From: Dirofilaria immitis
Lineage: Eukaryota > Nematoda > Chromadorea > Rhabditida > Onchocercidae
Assembly (NCBI GenBank): GCA_024305405.1
Contig: JAKNDB010000087.1
Location: 5,892,501 to 5,956,500, forward strand
Length of the DNA stretch: 64,000 bases
Direction of reading: 5' to 3'
Below the pieces are notes generated by a model. That model made no database searches. It had not been told where the DNA came from and worked only from the letters and a program-made list of their open reading frames with translations. Shown here one piece after another: positions 1 to 14,121 of the stretch (its first letter is position 1; every line of letters begins with the position of its first letter). A program made the translations under genes and the position numbers.

Positions 1-3000
1 TCGCAGTACCAAAAAAGTTTATCGTGCCAGGTGGTCGATTTAGGAATTTTACTATTGGGATGCGTATTGGATTATTAAGAGTTTAATCGTCAGCAATCTT
101 TTCCAAATGGTGAAAAATATGCTGACGAACTTCTTATATTGTGTTAAAAAGTAACTTGTTAATCTTCATTCTAATTTAGTCGCTTATACTAAATGTTTTC
201 ATCACAAAAGTAATATATTTATAAGCTGAAATATTTCAAATGTTAAATAAAAGATGAAATTCATTGATAGTTGTGATCTGTATTATGATTTCTTTAGGAA
301 ACGAGCAAAATTTTTTAGAAAATATTTTAAATCTGCAATTTAAGCTAAGATACGCTTATATTGCGAATAAAAACTTTTTATGCTAAGAAGGCGAAATCAT
401 ATATTTGCGAAAGGAAGTGAAATTTTTCTTCAAGATTCCACATTAAAATAGATCAACCGCTTTCAGAAATTAAAGAATCATGCTGAATCACTTTAATATT
501 ATGATTTCTTGTATAATTCCAATTTTTCTAGCAATTAGGATAACCATTATTATTTAATTACAATTGCTTCAGATTCGGATTTGTACCGAATGGTGGACGT
601 GTTTATTATTTACGACGTTCACAACCTCCGTTTCTAATCCCAATGGTATATGAGTATTATGAGGCTACCAAAGATATTAGGTTTATTAAGGAAAATTTTA
701 AATATCTTGTGGAAGAATTCGAATTCTGGGCTAAAAACAGGTAACTGATTACCATATGTTCATTACTTCCCTGTTATACATAAAAGAATCTTTTTTAATA
801 TACAATTTAGAGTACTCTTTCACTTATTTTTTTAATGAAAATTTTTTAAAATTTTTTTATAAAAGCGCTTAATTTTAAGTTCGAAACATGTCTTATTGAC
901 CTTATGAGCATTATCAATGATAGAAATTCTTAATGATGAATAATAATACAATCTTTGATATTATAATTGCCCATAGCCGACATAATGAAACATATCAAGC
1001 GGTACTTTATTCTGAAGCACGGGTAGTATTAATAATCAAAAAGAACGCTAAAAAATTTTAAACGGTTTAGATCACTGATAACAAAGGATAAATATGGGAA
1101 GAATCATACAGTATACCAATACCGTACTATATCAAACGTACCTCGTCCAGAATCATATCGAGTCGACGTCGAAGCTTCACTTCAAGTCAAAAAGAGGATA
1201 GACAGAGATTTTTTCAGGTACTGTATGTAGCTCATGCAATAAAGCAATTCTGCAGTTTCTTTGTTTTTTTTTTTTTTTTTTTTTATAATATTAATCCCTA
1301 AAGATGATTACATTGATTTATAGTTGAATATAAGTTTTTTTTTGCCATTAAAATGAATATGAGTCATCAGATGAACTCAGAACAACACTGCAATTAGTAG
1401 CAGTGGAATCCGCCTAAATTCTTCATAAGTATTTTCAGAATCTTGCGTCAGCGGCTGAATCAGGTTGGGATTTTTCATCACGATGGTTTAAAGATCGACA
1501 GAAAATGCAATTTATAGAAACAACTAATGTGGTACCAGTTGATCTTAATGCACTACTTTGCTGGAATGCCAATATTCTTAAATATTTAGCAGATAAAGGT
1601 ATATTGTTCGTCTTTACTCTTGCAGTACATTTTACTGTTTTAATTACTCTGAAACTAGTCAACAAATATCTTATAAATTTAGCTCTTGAAATATTTGATT
1701 GATAAGCGCATGCTTTCTATAGTAACATCATATCGAGTTTTAATCTAGACCAATTTTTTTAAAGCGGGTGATGAGACAAAAGCAACAGAATTCGAGAAAA
1801 GCAACGTAACATTTGGAAAGCCTTAAATGCTATATTTTACAATGACACAGAAAAATCTTGGTTCGATTACAATTTACGCACTAAATCCCACAATATCTTT
1901 TTTATCCATCTAATTTAATGCCTTTATTCACGAATTGCTATTCAGAATTGGATTATGAAAAACCGACTAAAATCATTGATTTTATGAACGTAAATTTCTT
2001 AATAGCACTAAATTTTTTTCTCCATTTTATTTTCTTCTCAATTAAAAACTTTTTATGAAATGCTGCGTTACTCTATAAAAACAATCGAATTAAATTGGCG
2101 ATTGTTTCTGATTTTACTACCGCAATAACAGCCGATATTTCAAAAGTTTTTGCATGAAATTTTAAGCTTTTCATCTTCAGTGATCTTGATATTTTTCATT
2201 TTTCCTGAATTTTCCAATTCCTAGAATGTGCACATTTTCTGAACTCCAAAAACTTCAAAAAAACTTGAGCATTGTTACAGCGATCAAATCTTTTTGTATA
2301 TCAAAATGGTATACCGACAAGTCTAGAAATAAATAGTGGGCAGAAATGGGATTTTCCGAACGGATGGGCTCCTCTACAACATATAATCATTGAAGGAATG
2401 CGAAAATCTCATAATCCTGACGTTCAAGAACTGGTATTTTATCGAATTATGAATTAACATTTATTATTAGTTCATTTCTTTTATAATGCGTCAAAATATT
2501 TTCAACAATTTGAAAAGCTATTGATATTTGCAGTATCTTAATAATCTCAATAATGGATAATTTTGATTTGAGATTGCAAAAGAAATTCTTGCAGGCTTAT
2601 AAATTAGCACGAAAGTGGGTATTGGCCAATTATCAAGTATATCAAGCTACCAACCAAATGTGGGACAAGGTCTTTTGACATTTTTAATCCTGAACTATGC
2701 TTACTGGTGAAGCTAATTTTTAATCTATTGAAGATATACTTAATGACCAAAAAGGATAAATTAATTCATATTTTTTTGGACATTGTTTCTAAAGTTCAAC
2801 TTCAATACTATCCCACAACTTCATTTCGTTTTTAAGCAATCATGTAGCAACCTTATATCAAACTGATTTTAAAACAGGATGAAATTTAAATGCAAATAGA
2901 ATATATTAAATATTTTTTTATTCAATCATATCATAAATTAATGATATCTAATCATGTTCAATTATTATTGTTTAGATCGATGTTATTGGAACAATTCCTA

Positions 3001-3343
3001 AACCAGGAAGTGGAGGAGAATACAAAGTGCAGGTATGTACCTTATATTTTTTAAATCTAGCAACATACTGAATCATTGCAATAAAATATCTGAACATATT
3101 TGCTTCAGTGTTAATGAATAGTTGAAATTTGAATTCACTATTTTTCAGGTTGGTTTTGGTTGGACAAATGGAGTCATCCTGGATCTTCTTGCTACTTACT
3201 ATGATCGAATGAGTGCTACAGAAATTACTCAAGAAGCGAGTTCTGCAGCAATGTGTTGCATTACTTCGATTGGCTGGAACTCTTGGCTAACATCTGTCAT
3301 ACTAGCAATTATCACTGGCCATTTATACGATCGTTTCATTTAA
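1..3343 (+). CDS. Trehalase (GH37), copy 1, 5' end outside window
   Basis: Hydrolyses trehalose to two glucoses, probably as an extracellular or membrane-bound enzyme. Visible exons are 1-150, 573-740, 1071-1217, 1439-1598, 1765-1989, 2281-2432, 2595-2669, 2976-3032 and 3149-3343. They encode the family landmarks in order: PGGRF near the start, [44 protein letters not shown] (signature 2) and GSGGEY followed by [12 protein letters not shown]. The Asp of SGWDFSS and the Glu of GSGGEY match the family acid and base as I recall them. The C-terminus ends in a hydrophobic stretch (residues around SVILAIITGHLY), suggesting a membrane anchor or GPI signal. Intron phases match the complete copy at 9899-14121. 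The frame breaks near 49-54, 1175, 1790 and 1890 are each repaired by one added base, so I read it as a gene with sequence errors and not as a dead copy, though a pseudogene cannot be excluded. Confidence 0.85.
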
Positions 3344-6300
3344 GGGTACATGTGAAGCAAGTTGTTGATTTACTGCTGCATTTTAAAGGTGTCTTATTTC
3401 GTTTAATAGCTATGTGACTTTTTGAAAGCGCCTTTCCACTATTTAATATGCAACTTCAAAATCCATTCAATAAAAGGATTATTTCATCTTTTTAGACTTT
3501 GTTCAAATCGTCTTTCCTCTCAAGGGACGTAACTTACACTTTTAAAAAGTCTGCCTATTGCTATTTCCAACAGCGCTGCTTTCATCATTTTTTTAAAAAT
3601 CGCACCAACATCGTAAGATGCCGCATATATAATTTTTACGCTTCGTTGCACTATTTTCATTCGTCGTATGGACACTTTGTTAATTTAATTTATTATTTGA
3701 AGTGTTGCAGAGATAATATATTCCTTCTTATGAATCTAAGATGACTAGAGAATTTTTAGTATTTTCCCGCCATAATAATCGTCACATCGATTGACGCAGT
3801 GAACAGATCTGCAGGTAGCTTAAAGCCTCTCATGGATGGAGTGCTGTCGTTGTTTCTTTCGGTTATTTTGGGACATCATCATTTATTAATACTCCTTTCT
3901 TATGGGCCGGGCCATTCTTGACACTTTCTTATCATCCTCCAGAATTTTCATATCCAATTTTAATGTTTTTCAAGATGATTTCGATCGATTTTGATTCATG
4001 CATGATTTCTATACTGTCTATTCTGTGCGATAATGATTCTACGAAAGCCCTCAATGTAAGCCTACACAACCATTATCCCTCTTTTTCAGAATTACGTTTT
4101 GTTTTAGCAATGGAAACGGGTAGTTTATGAAAAAATAATATCCGAAATTTAATCAAAAAAATCAGATATTCCGTTGTAAGAGGTAATCATTTTGAAATTA
4201 AATAAAAAAATAAGCGAAGCAAACTGGGCATCAAGTTTGTTGAATAGTCACTGTGAAAACGGACGAAACGGGAAAACTTTAGGAAAAATCAGGCTGCTCA
4301 AATTGTGAAATATACAAACGACCGATTGATTCAGGATAACGAGACAAATAATTCAAAAGCATATGTTATCTGATAAGATCTGAACACAACAAATGAAAAG
4401 TGAGATGAGTCTATTTTCAAGATGATATCTAAGTGAAGGTCAGTGAAGATAAGAGATCAAAATTTAAAAATGGATTTGCAAATAAGGAATGTATTTATGA
4501 TATATCGCTATAAAAATATTCTTGAATTTTATTACTAAATTAATTAAGCTATTTAAAAAATTGCAAAAGGCCTTGAATCTTATATATTAAAACTGAAAAT
4601 TAAGTCATTTGCTAATCTCTGCAGAAAGCCAAAAAGTCAAGATTTCCAAATTCATCTTTTTCTTTCAAAAATTAAAAATTATAAAAAATCACTTTCCGGA
4701 AATATACTATCATGATTTTATTGAGAAATAGCTCCATATTGTTATATTTATAACTATCGAGAATGAGTATCAATATAAATAGTACGTTTAAATGACCACA
4801 AAAGATCTCTCGAATTTGTTATTTTTAGTTTGAAAGAGTCTTATCTTAGATTTTTGTTTATTCTTATTAAAAACAATTTTCAATCTAATTTTTTAATTTT
4901 CACTTTCTTTCACTACTTGGTTCTATGATAAATGGACGTTTTTTAAAATGAATTTGCATTACTGAAGTTCTCTATCTGCTTTTTTTTGCATCATAGAGAA
5001 ACAAATGCAAAAGCAATAAACATCAGGATGAGTTGCTCGTGATGCATAAATATAACTTTCGTTACTAACTTAAGAGGACATTTACAGCAACCTTAATGAT
5101 AAATTGAGTACGACTAGCAAGCCTAAATATTAAAATGCGATAATTGAAGGACTTCATGATTATACGCCTTTTCTTTTCCTTCCTTCTATATCCAATATAT
5201 TCAATCATTCTTCATATACACTTCCATCTTTCCATTTGAAAAGAGTTATATTTTTGACACTTTTTCAATAGAGAAAGAAATGATTTATTGCATGATGCGA
5301 GTCTTAAAAAATGAATTTTGATGTATTTCATTTCCTTTAAAAATTGTAATCATTTGCAAGGCATTTTAATTTTGCTCAGACTTTTGACCAAAACCACAAT
5401 CTAATTAATTGGGCTAGAAAAATAAAATAAAAATATGTGTTTTATTTGTCTTTATATTTCAAGACCATGGGCTTTATTTCTTTTGTATAAGGATCGGCTC
5501 TAATCCAATTTCTATTTCGCTTTCGTAATGTATTTTTTGTACTAAAGAATACCCCATAACGATAAAGCGAATTTAAGTTCCAAGACTTCTATTTACACCT
5601 ACCACTAGCAACGACCAAAAATCTAATTCATGTCCATTTTATTATCTCTTTAAATGAAATATACCAATCAATAAGTAATTCAGTTTTTTTCATCTTTATA
5701 TTTAAAAGCAAAAGTTACAAAAAATATCGTTGCTGTATTAGTACTTTCTATTTCGTCTCTACTGTCATTTGAGAATATGAATGAAAGTTAGATTTTATTC
5801 GATAAATTATAATATGTTGACACTGTTAATATTTTTCCTTCTATCTTTCTAATAACCACATATTTCTTTTCGAATTCCATCAGAGACTAGATTCCTTGAT
5901 CAGATGAGATAACGGATGCATTGTTGCTGTACTGTACTTCCTTCACTCTAACTTTGATTACAAATAGACAGAAATTAAATATAAAACAAACAATGAGTGC
6001 AAAGTACACTATTTGTAATATTCATGAAAAATTCGAAATAGTAAGAGATCTTAAGGAAAATTTATGTTGTATTCGTCTAAATTGTTTAGAATAATTTTAA
6101 GAATCAAATATTAAATCATTAAGATATGATCTTATTTCTAATAATAACAGAGAAAAAATGATAAAATAGCTGGGAAAAATGATTTGGTTAATATTTGATT
6201 TTTCCTTTCTTGACCATTTTTAATAACTGAGCAAAACAGAAGTTTGAGGAAAGATGGTGATTGACAGATGGACATAGTCAAAACTTTTGCATATATTATA

Positions 6301-8619
6301 TTTTCAAGAGCCTACATTTGTAAATTTAAGGTAGTTTATGAATGATGTTTGAGAAATATAATTAAGTGTTTTATCAGTTAATCGAAAGAAGTCTACTTCC
6401 AACCATATTAGAAATAAGATCATATCTTGATACTTGACCAAAATCATATGTATAAAAGTTTTACTCCAGTAACTTGTATATGACTGAATTTTTTTAATTT
6501 TACAAAAATTTACCGATTAATGATCTAACTCCTGTATTGTACTTTGTTTCCATGTTGTTGTTTAATTTGGTGTTTTAAGATATTATTATAATATATAATA
6601 AAGTATTCAATTCCATCTTTTGTGATGTTTGATTGACTGCTTAATTATGCTTTCAACCGAATACTATTCAATGATTCTATTTCTGTTAGTTAATGAGTTT
6701 GAGAAAAATCTTCTTCTTTATGTTGTATTTATAAAGACCTTGAATTCCTAGGCATAAGATCTTAGAAAGACTTCGACTCTTCGAAAAGCTTAAATTCTTT
6801 CTGCTAAAAAAACCTCATTCCGGACGGAAGGATTTCTAGTAAAAAATAATATGCTAGTCAATGTTATGCAATCCTTATAATTTTTAATTCGATTAACATA
6901 CCATAAATCAATATTTTAAATTTGAATTGTATTTTATTTTAAATTGTAATTCTGAAATCAAGTAATATCCCAAACGCTTATGAGAAAACGTATAGTTTGT
7001 ATTTTTAAGAATTTATTTAATCAATTAATATCCTTTAATTTTTTTATAATCATTTTTAAAAATTATTTAGTTATATAATAATATCAGTATTATTATTTTA
7101 CAATATTGCCCTAGTAAGGAAATTAATCTTATCATTAGGGATGCATTTTTCTAGCAAAGTCAGAGGTATCGAAATGATAACTATTTATAAGTGATATTTT
7201 GGAAGAAATTTCTATTATTTATAGACTTTGCTAATTTAATGACTTATTAGGCAGCTTGAAAAAATAATTTCGAAACTAAAATTCGATTTTTGATCTTATC
7301 AATTTCTTTTTCTCTCAAAATATTTTGCATGCTGAACATTCGGTTATAATGATATTCTTAGCACTAAATGCAGAAATCCAGTCAAGATTCAACTATTGAT
7401 CCATTGTTTTCGATGAAATCATGCTCTGTTTTTTTTAATAATGACAAAGTATGCGGCAATAACTGCAATGTTTGCATAATAAATGTTAATGTTAATAATA
7501 AATGTTAATAAATACGACTGCAACTTGTTTTGCAAATTTATTTGCCACATATCTTTGCACGCAAGAGTTTTTAATACTTTAATTTTTTTTAAAAAAAAAG
7601 AGAACTATAAATCTTGAAAAGCTACTTCAATTATTAATCAATAAATGCGGATTAAGACCGATAAAAATGCTAATCGATGAAGGCGAAAAGGAATTTTATT
7701 TAAAAAAAAAAGTGTATAAGTAGATTATTACAATTATAACCTTTGCAGATGATAACCTGTTTACGCACCCCTCATTCTGGTTTTTTATCGACAGAAATAT
7801 TGCATTTAATTCAGAAAAATATTTTTAATTGACATTTAATTTTACTTTTTTTTCTCATATTTTTTCTAATATCCATATATTATTTTAACAAAGATATCAT
7901 AAATTTTTTAGAGCAAATATTATTATAAAGTTTGCATTCAGTTTGTGTCTTAAATTCAAATTAGATTAAAATTCAATTTTCGCAAAAATTGACTACTTTA
8001 ACTGTGAAACGATTTAAGGCGATATCGCAACAGTGTCAATGTACTGTGAATCACGACAACATTTTACATGTTGACATCAACCGATATGTTGTTCAATACG
8101 AGTTTTAATGATATATTTTCATGTAACCGTCACTAATCGTCACTTATTTTTTACTCATTATAAATTGCATCACAAAATATGCCCGTTGTAAAGGCTCTTT
8201 TCATTATTAGTTTCAATCATTCTGTCTTTCGATTATAAAAAAAAATGAAATCATCAAAATTTTTAAATCTTTGTGATACGAATACTTCCAGCCAAATCTC
8301 CTAATCAGGAACTCATGCCATCTCAAATTAAATTATCAATGTCACGCAGTTTTGAATATTTTAGTTTCGGCAAAGTTCTGATAAGTTTTAAAAACTAATA
8401 ATTCTAGATGTTCTCGGGATATCTCGAAAACTTTTCAATCAAAAAATTTTCTGAACTCTGCATAGTTTGAGTTAATTGAAACCTGAAAATCTCTAGCGAC
8501 AATTTTTATTCGTCCATGAAACAGCCAATTATTTCACGACGGCTTTTTACATTTATATGTTAACGTTTGTAACATTCCTCTGTGTATTACGTTTACATCC
8601 CCTTCGTATATTTCAATAG
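3344..8619. other. Intergenic, no supported gene
   Basis: AT-rich spacer between the first trehalase and the next possible exons. It includes a likely polyadenylation signal (AATAAA, about 3468) shortly after the trehalase stop. Short ORFs at 3499-3744 and 3918-4130 lack splice-site support and coding-like composition. I see nothing else supportable. Confidence 0.6.
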
Positions 8620-9080
8620 TTGCATAATAAAAAACCATTCGAATTCATAATGCCTATTTATGTTCAATCTAAAGTACAATATTACCTTAATTCTCCATTT
8701 TTTATCACTCTTTGGCCTTGCAATCAGTCAATAAAGCCAATGTAAGTTAGTTATCTAAATGATTTTCCCCAAAGTCTCAGTCATTTGACTGAAAAATTTC
8801 TGTCATTGTCATTCATTTATTGATGAATGCAAATGTTTAATTTATCCTTGTACATTGTGTTGTTCAACGGCAGGAATAAGTAGATAACATACATAGTATT
8901 TTTACAGGATTATAGCCATTTTACATTTGTGAAAAGTCTTGTTAAACAACAGCAAATACCATTTTGAATTATCCTTTTTAAGAACTTCAGCCGGCTTGGC
9001 AAACATGGAAACCTTTGTTGCCAATGGTATATTGTGTGAATGACAATAGCAAACATCCATTGTTGAAACTAACCTCTACT
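8620..9080 (+). CDS. Candidate exons of an unrecognised gene
   Basis: Three stretches look like exons. The first, 8620-8741, is open, contains an ATG at 8650 (MPIYVQSKVQYYLNSP...) and ends at a perfect GTAAGT donor. The second begins after TTTTTACAG at 8908 and reads DYSHFTFVKSLVKQQQIPF. The third, 8991-9080, begins after AACTTCAG and reads PAWQTWKPLLPMVYC... up to a GTATGG donor. The phases do not join cleanly and a second frame of the third block is also open for a while, so the model is uncertain. The family was not recognised. The exons could also be remains of a decayed gene. Confidence 0.25.
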
Positions 9081-9898
9081 GTATGGTAATACTTTTACTG
9101 ACGCTTTTTTGATGACATTGATCTCGAAGGGACTCATACTGGTAGCTTTCTTTTTGATATTTTTATTATCTTAATATAAGAATTTTTAGAGAAATTCAAA
9201 ACCATAGATATTGTTGAAAACTGAAACTCACTGGAATACTTGAATTCGCATAATAGTCGAAAATTCATGAGTTATTTGAAATTTTTAACAAAACATACAT
9301 AAAAATACGTTATCTGTATCTGACGGTATAATCGGAAATCCAGCTCATTAATAACTTCTGAAAAGGTAAGCGTTTTTCGACACAAAAATTCAAATCACGA
9401 AGCATTACATATGAAAAAAAAGCAGAATTTAATTAAATAATATTGAAATACCAAAAATAACGTATACCTATCAGACTTGTTGACTATTATTTCAATTATT
9501 TCGTATTTACTACATGAAACTGCGTTCATTTTCAATTATATATATGAATTTACAAAAAATTGTAAACTATGAAATCAAAAATTTATATATGTTCTCGAAT
9601 TTTAATGAATTTTCACTAGTACTTTTCTCATCTATTCATGACAATTCTACAAAAGAAGTGAAATGTTTTCTCAATAAATTTCAAAATTTCTAAAAACTAT
9701 TTAAGGTAAGTAAGCTTATTTGTTTAGTGTTAGTTTATGAATCTGTAATGATTGATTATTTTAGCTTTACAAAGCTTATGGTGATTTTTATGACATTAAA
9801 ATTAAAAATCATAAAATTGATACATTTTCAGCTACTCTTTTGTGTGCTTCGTGCGTGTATACTTGTTAAGAAATAGAAAAACTTTGCAATCTGCGATA

Positions 9899-12800
9899 AT
9901 GGAGACCGTCATTTTTCTTTTGGGCTTTTCGCATACCTCTTAGTTCATGTTCGTACATTCAACGAGCCAGATGTCTCCGAATTAGCCAAAATAGCTGAAG
10001 AAGCTTTAAGCAATACATCCGTAAATGTTTGTGATGAAACAAATACTAATAATTCGTACGTTCATAAAATTCTATAAAATCAACAAGCTTGACATTAATA
10101 ATTTTAACTCTACTTTTCCAAATAAAAGTATTACAGTTATATTTCCATTTTTTACTAAAATATGTGCTATCAATTGTATATTACTAATAGTCATATACTT
10201 GTGATTAATATTTGCATTTAGATTTATTTATTGCCATGGAAGGTTACTGGCAGCAGTGAATGTGCATAAATTATTCCAGGACTCCAAAACTTTCGTGGAT
10301 ATGCCAATGAAATTTGATCCTGGTAGAACAAAGTTTTAGTACTTTATATTTTAAATTTTATTAGTCAAAATGTGTCCGAGTCAGATTATTCCTATTTTAT
10401 TGATTAAAATTTCACGAATTCAGATATCTGACTAATTTGCTAAATCATTACTACTAAAGCTCAAAAAAGAAAAAAAGTGAAACATCAATTGTGGAGTATT
10501 AACGGATTTCTAGAAATAACACAAGAAGAATTTGACCGACGTTTTGGTGGATACGAATTGCAAGATATTAACAGTACAACACTGCAAGCATTCATTGATG
10601 AATATTTCGAACCATCCGGAAATGAACTGGAGAAATGTCAATTAGAGGGATGGACTGAGCATCCACCGAAGCTAATGATGATTCAGGATCCATTGCTGCG
10701 TGATTGGGCATTAAAGCTTAATGGAATATGGAAATTATTATGCCGAAAAGTAAGTATATAGAATATCTTTCACCAGAAAATGTTAGAAGAAAGCCTGATT
10801 TTAAAAAGAAGGAAACCCTAGGATTCTATACTTAAAATAATATTACATACTACTGCGCTATAAATTTTCTATTTGGTAAACATATATAAATAGATTGGAT
10901 AAAATAGATTTTGAGAAAAAAGTGAAGATAATTTGAAGATTAGTAAAGGAATCATGGATAAAGAAATCATTTTTCATCTTAAATACCTAATTTCTCTTCT
11001 ATTATAGATGAAACCAAATGAGAATCCAAAACGAACTTCATTAATTCATGTTCCGGAGGAATTTATTGTACCAGGTGGACGGTTCCGTGAATTCTATTAC
11101 TGGGATGCATATTGGATTGTAAAAGGTCTAGCAGCCAGCGGTCTTCATAATGCAATTAAGAAAATGATTATCAATTTTGTGACTGTCGTTGATAGGTAAG
11201 GTAATATATCTTTGTTTTCTCATTATTTTGCATCAGTAATAATCAATTTAAATAGCTTGAAAATGAAATCGGTTTTTTAAAGAAATTGAAGCCATCGTTT
11301 CAATAACTAAAAATAGTTAAGAATTTTGTTTTAGACATGGATTTATCCCAAACGGAGGTCGAATCTATTATTTGGGCCGGTCACAACCACCATTGCTTAT
11401 CCCTATGGCTTATGAGTATTACGAATTAACAAATGATCTTGAATTTATAAATAAAATTTTACCTACTCTCATCAAAGAATACGAATTTTGGCAAAACAAT
11501 AGGTAGCTTAATTATCATACATGAAATTAATTATCATATATGAAACCTAGTTCTTGATTTAAGTCGTAACTATTGCTAGAAATGGCTTTTATTGATAACT
11601 GTTAAAGAAACTTCATATGAAATCGAAGATATTTGATAATAAAATTCGACTTTATATTGATTTTCAATTTTAAATTTTACTTCATGCATGTGAACAATTT
11701 CAATATTCAGACGCATTTGACTTCTCCAAACTTTGAAATTTAAATCTCAGATTTCTTGAGGAATCGAATTAATATTTTATATAAATTCATTGCATTCCAG
11801 AGCTATTAATGTGTCGGATCATAAAGGCAACATATTTTCGGTTTTCCGTTACCACACTAAAACTAATGTACCACGACCGGAATCATTTCATACAGATATC
11901 GTACACGCTTCGCGACTCTCATCTCATGAACGACAGAAATTTTATATGGTCAGTTCGTTTCTAAAAAATAATTGCTTTTAAGATGTTGTATTATAGATTG
12001 ATTTAAATGTGAAATTTAATTTTAATACTCTCATTTAATTTCAAAATATTATTTGAAGGATATAGCATCAGCTGCAGAATCTGGATGGGACTTCAGTTCT
12101 CGATGGTTTAAAGATAATCACAACATTGAAACCATTGAAACAACTGATATTATTCCAATTGATTTGAATGCTTTCATATGTTGGAATTTGGATATTTTAC
12201 AGTATTTACTTCGACATACAGGTATATCATACAATAATTACAGAGCTAGCGTGTGAAGAAATTTATGGAAATGAGCAATTATGACACTATGCTGCACACC
12301 AGCTTACATATGAAAGCGATTTAAACTGTCTCTATTAACGAAGAGTGATTTAAAACAATTCACAATTTCAATGTCATTTTTTACCAGTAAAATAGATTGT
12401 CGTCAAATTATTATTTGGTTAACTCGACTTAATCATTTTAAAAGTGGTCACCCATCATTAACGATAGTTTAAAGAAAACAGATATAATATTTTGCTTGTA
12501 AAAGACTGTGCTTGAATGGAATTCCAGGTATTATAGCCACTAGTATTTATTTCGTGAATTTTTGTTGGTAAAGTTTGCATATAATAATGTTAAACAAGAA
12601 TGATATCACGTTCCAGAACGCTTGAGCAGAGCAAATCTTAAAATTATAAGCTTAGCTCCGACGAAATTTTTTTTATTTTGTGATTAACACTACTCTCATT
12701 TTATTGCTCAGGAAACTCCTTGAAATCGAAAACATACCGTGATAGACGAGAAAATCTTCGTCATGCAATGCTCCAGGTATTTTACAACACCACAGAAGGT

Positions 12801-14121
12801 GCCTGGTTCGATTATAATTTGCGAACAAAATCTCACAATACCAACTTTTATCCATCAATTGCAGTACCGTTGTTCGGCGAATGCTATCAACCATTGAATC
12901 AGGCCAAGCCACAAAAATCGTCAACTACTTGAATGTTCGTTTTCGAAATTCTTTTTGGTTTTAAAAATTCAAAGTGATAATAATACAGATTTGTAAAATT
13001 TCAAAATTAAATTTTTAAAGGAATTTGCTTCTCAAATTACGACTTGAATTCATGCCCATTTTAATTTTGCAGAAAATGGGAGTATACGATTATCCAGGCG
13101 GTGTACCGACAAGCCTTAATAAAGAGAGCAAACAGCAATGGGATTTTCCAAATGGTTGGAGTCCCACAAATCATATGATTATTGAAGGAATGAGAAAATC
13201 CAGCAATCCTGTAGTGCAAGAACAGGTGCGATAGAAACAATGTATAAATTCTTAGCAAGGCAGCAGTGTTGTATAACTGGCACACAATCATCAGCACTTT
13301 TTGAGCTAGATTACTTATACTAGAATTTAATTTTTTTGAAAACATCTGGAAACATAAAATCGCCGATTTTTAGGCATATCGTTTAGCAAAGAAATGGGTT
13401 TTGGGCAATTTCAAAGTATTCCAGAAAACGGGTCATATGTGGGAAAAGGTTAATATTTTTACTGGTATTAAAGAAATAATCAAATTAAGGGAAGTGTTTA
13501 AATCAGAAAATCAAATATTTACAAATCTAAAATATGGTGAACAAGAAGTTTCGAAACTTTAGATTCTAATGAAAGACTTTTCATCACTCAACATATTTTT
13601 CGACAAATAAATTCATTGGTCATATTTTTTCAGTACGACGTTATTGGAACTGTACCACAACCAGGTAGTGGCGGTGAATATTCTGTTCAGGTAGATGTTT
13701 TTATTTGTCCATTTATTGGCAGTCATATGTCCCAAACTATTCAAAAGATACCAAAACCTTCCACAAGCAAAACTTCTTTAAAATTCCAAAAATTGAGAAG
13801 TCACAACGAAGCCTTTAGGAAGATGTATTGGTAAATTTTTATCCGCCTTAGTTCCTGCGACACTACTGGCCAAAATTCGAAATCTATATATAAAATATCT
13901 TAAGTGATTTTCAGGATGGCTTTGGCTGGTCAAATGGTGTTATTTTAGATCTATTAACAACGTATTATGATCGAATGGAAATTGAACCAAAAGATTTAAA
14001 TAAAACTGGTTCTATAATAGGTCCAGCATCTATCAAACTAATGAGCTCTAAATTCACTATTGCTCATATATCAATAATTATCTCAATATTTTATGTCTAT
14101 TTATTCGTAAAACTCCTTTAA
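9899..14121 (+). CDS. Trehalase (GH37), copy 2, complete
   Basis: Hydrolyses trehalose to glucose. Exons: 9899-10055, 10222-10322, 10514-10749, 11008-11195, 11335-11502, 11801-11948, 12059-12221, 12712-12934, 13073-13225, 13374-13448, 13634-13690 and 13915-14121, all with GT-AG introns and matching phases. The start [10 protein letters not shown]... gives a signal peptide once one T is added near 9926-9929. Landmarks: [22 protein letters not shown]; signature 1 [15 protein letters not shown] (exon at 11008); [33 protein letters not shown]; signature 2 [28 protein letters not shown]. The last roughly 25 residues are hydrophobic ([20 protein letters not shown]), fitting a GPI signal or single membrane anchor as in animal membrane trehalases. 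A second break near 12909-12915 (A5 where A6 restores IVNYLN) also looks like a lost base. It lies in tandem with copy 1, same strand, about 6.5 kb downstream. Confidence 0.93.

Noticed and set aside
1..3343. Trehalase copy 1 as a pseudogene
   Set aside because: All splice sites, phases and family motifs are kept, and every break is one base, as in neighbouring unrelated genes. Decay would also have hit splice sites and conserved residues.
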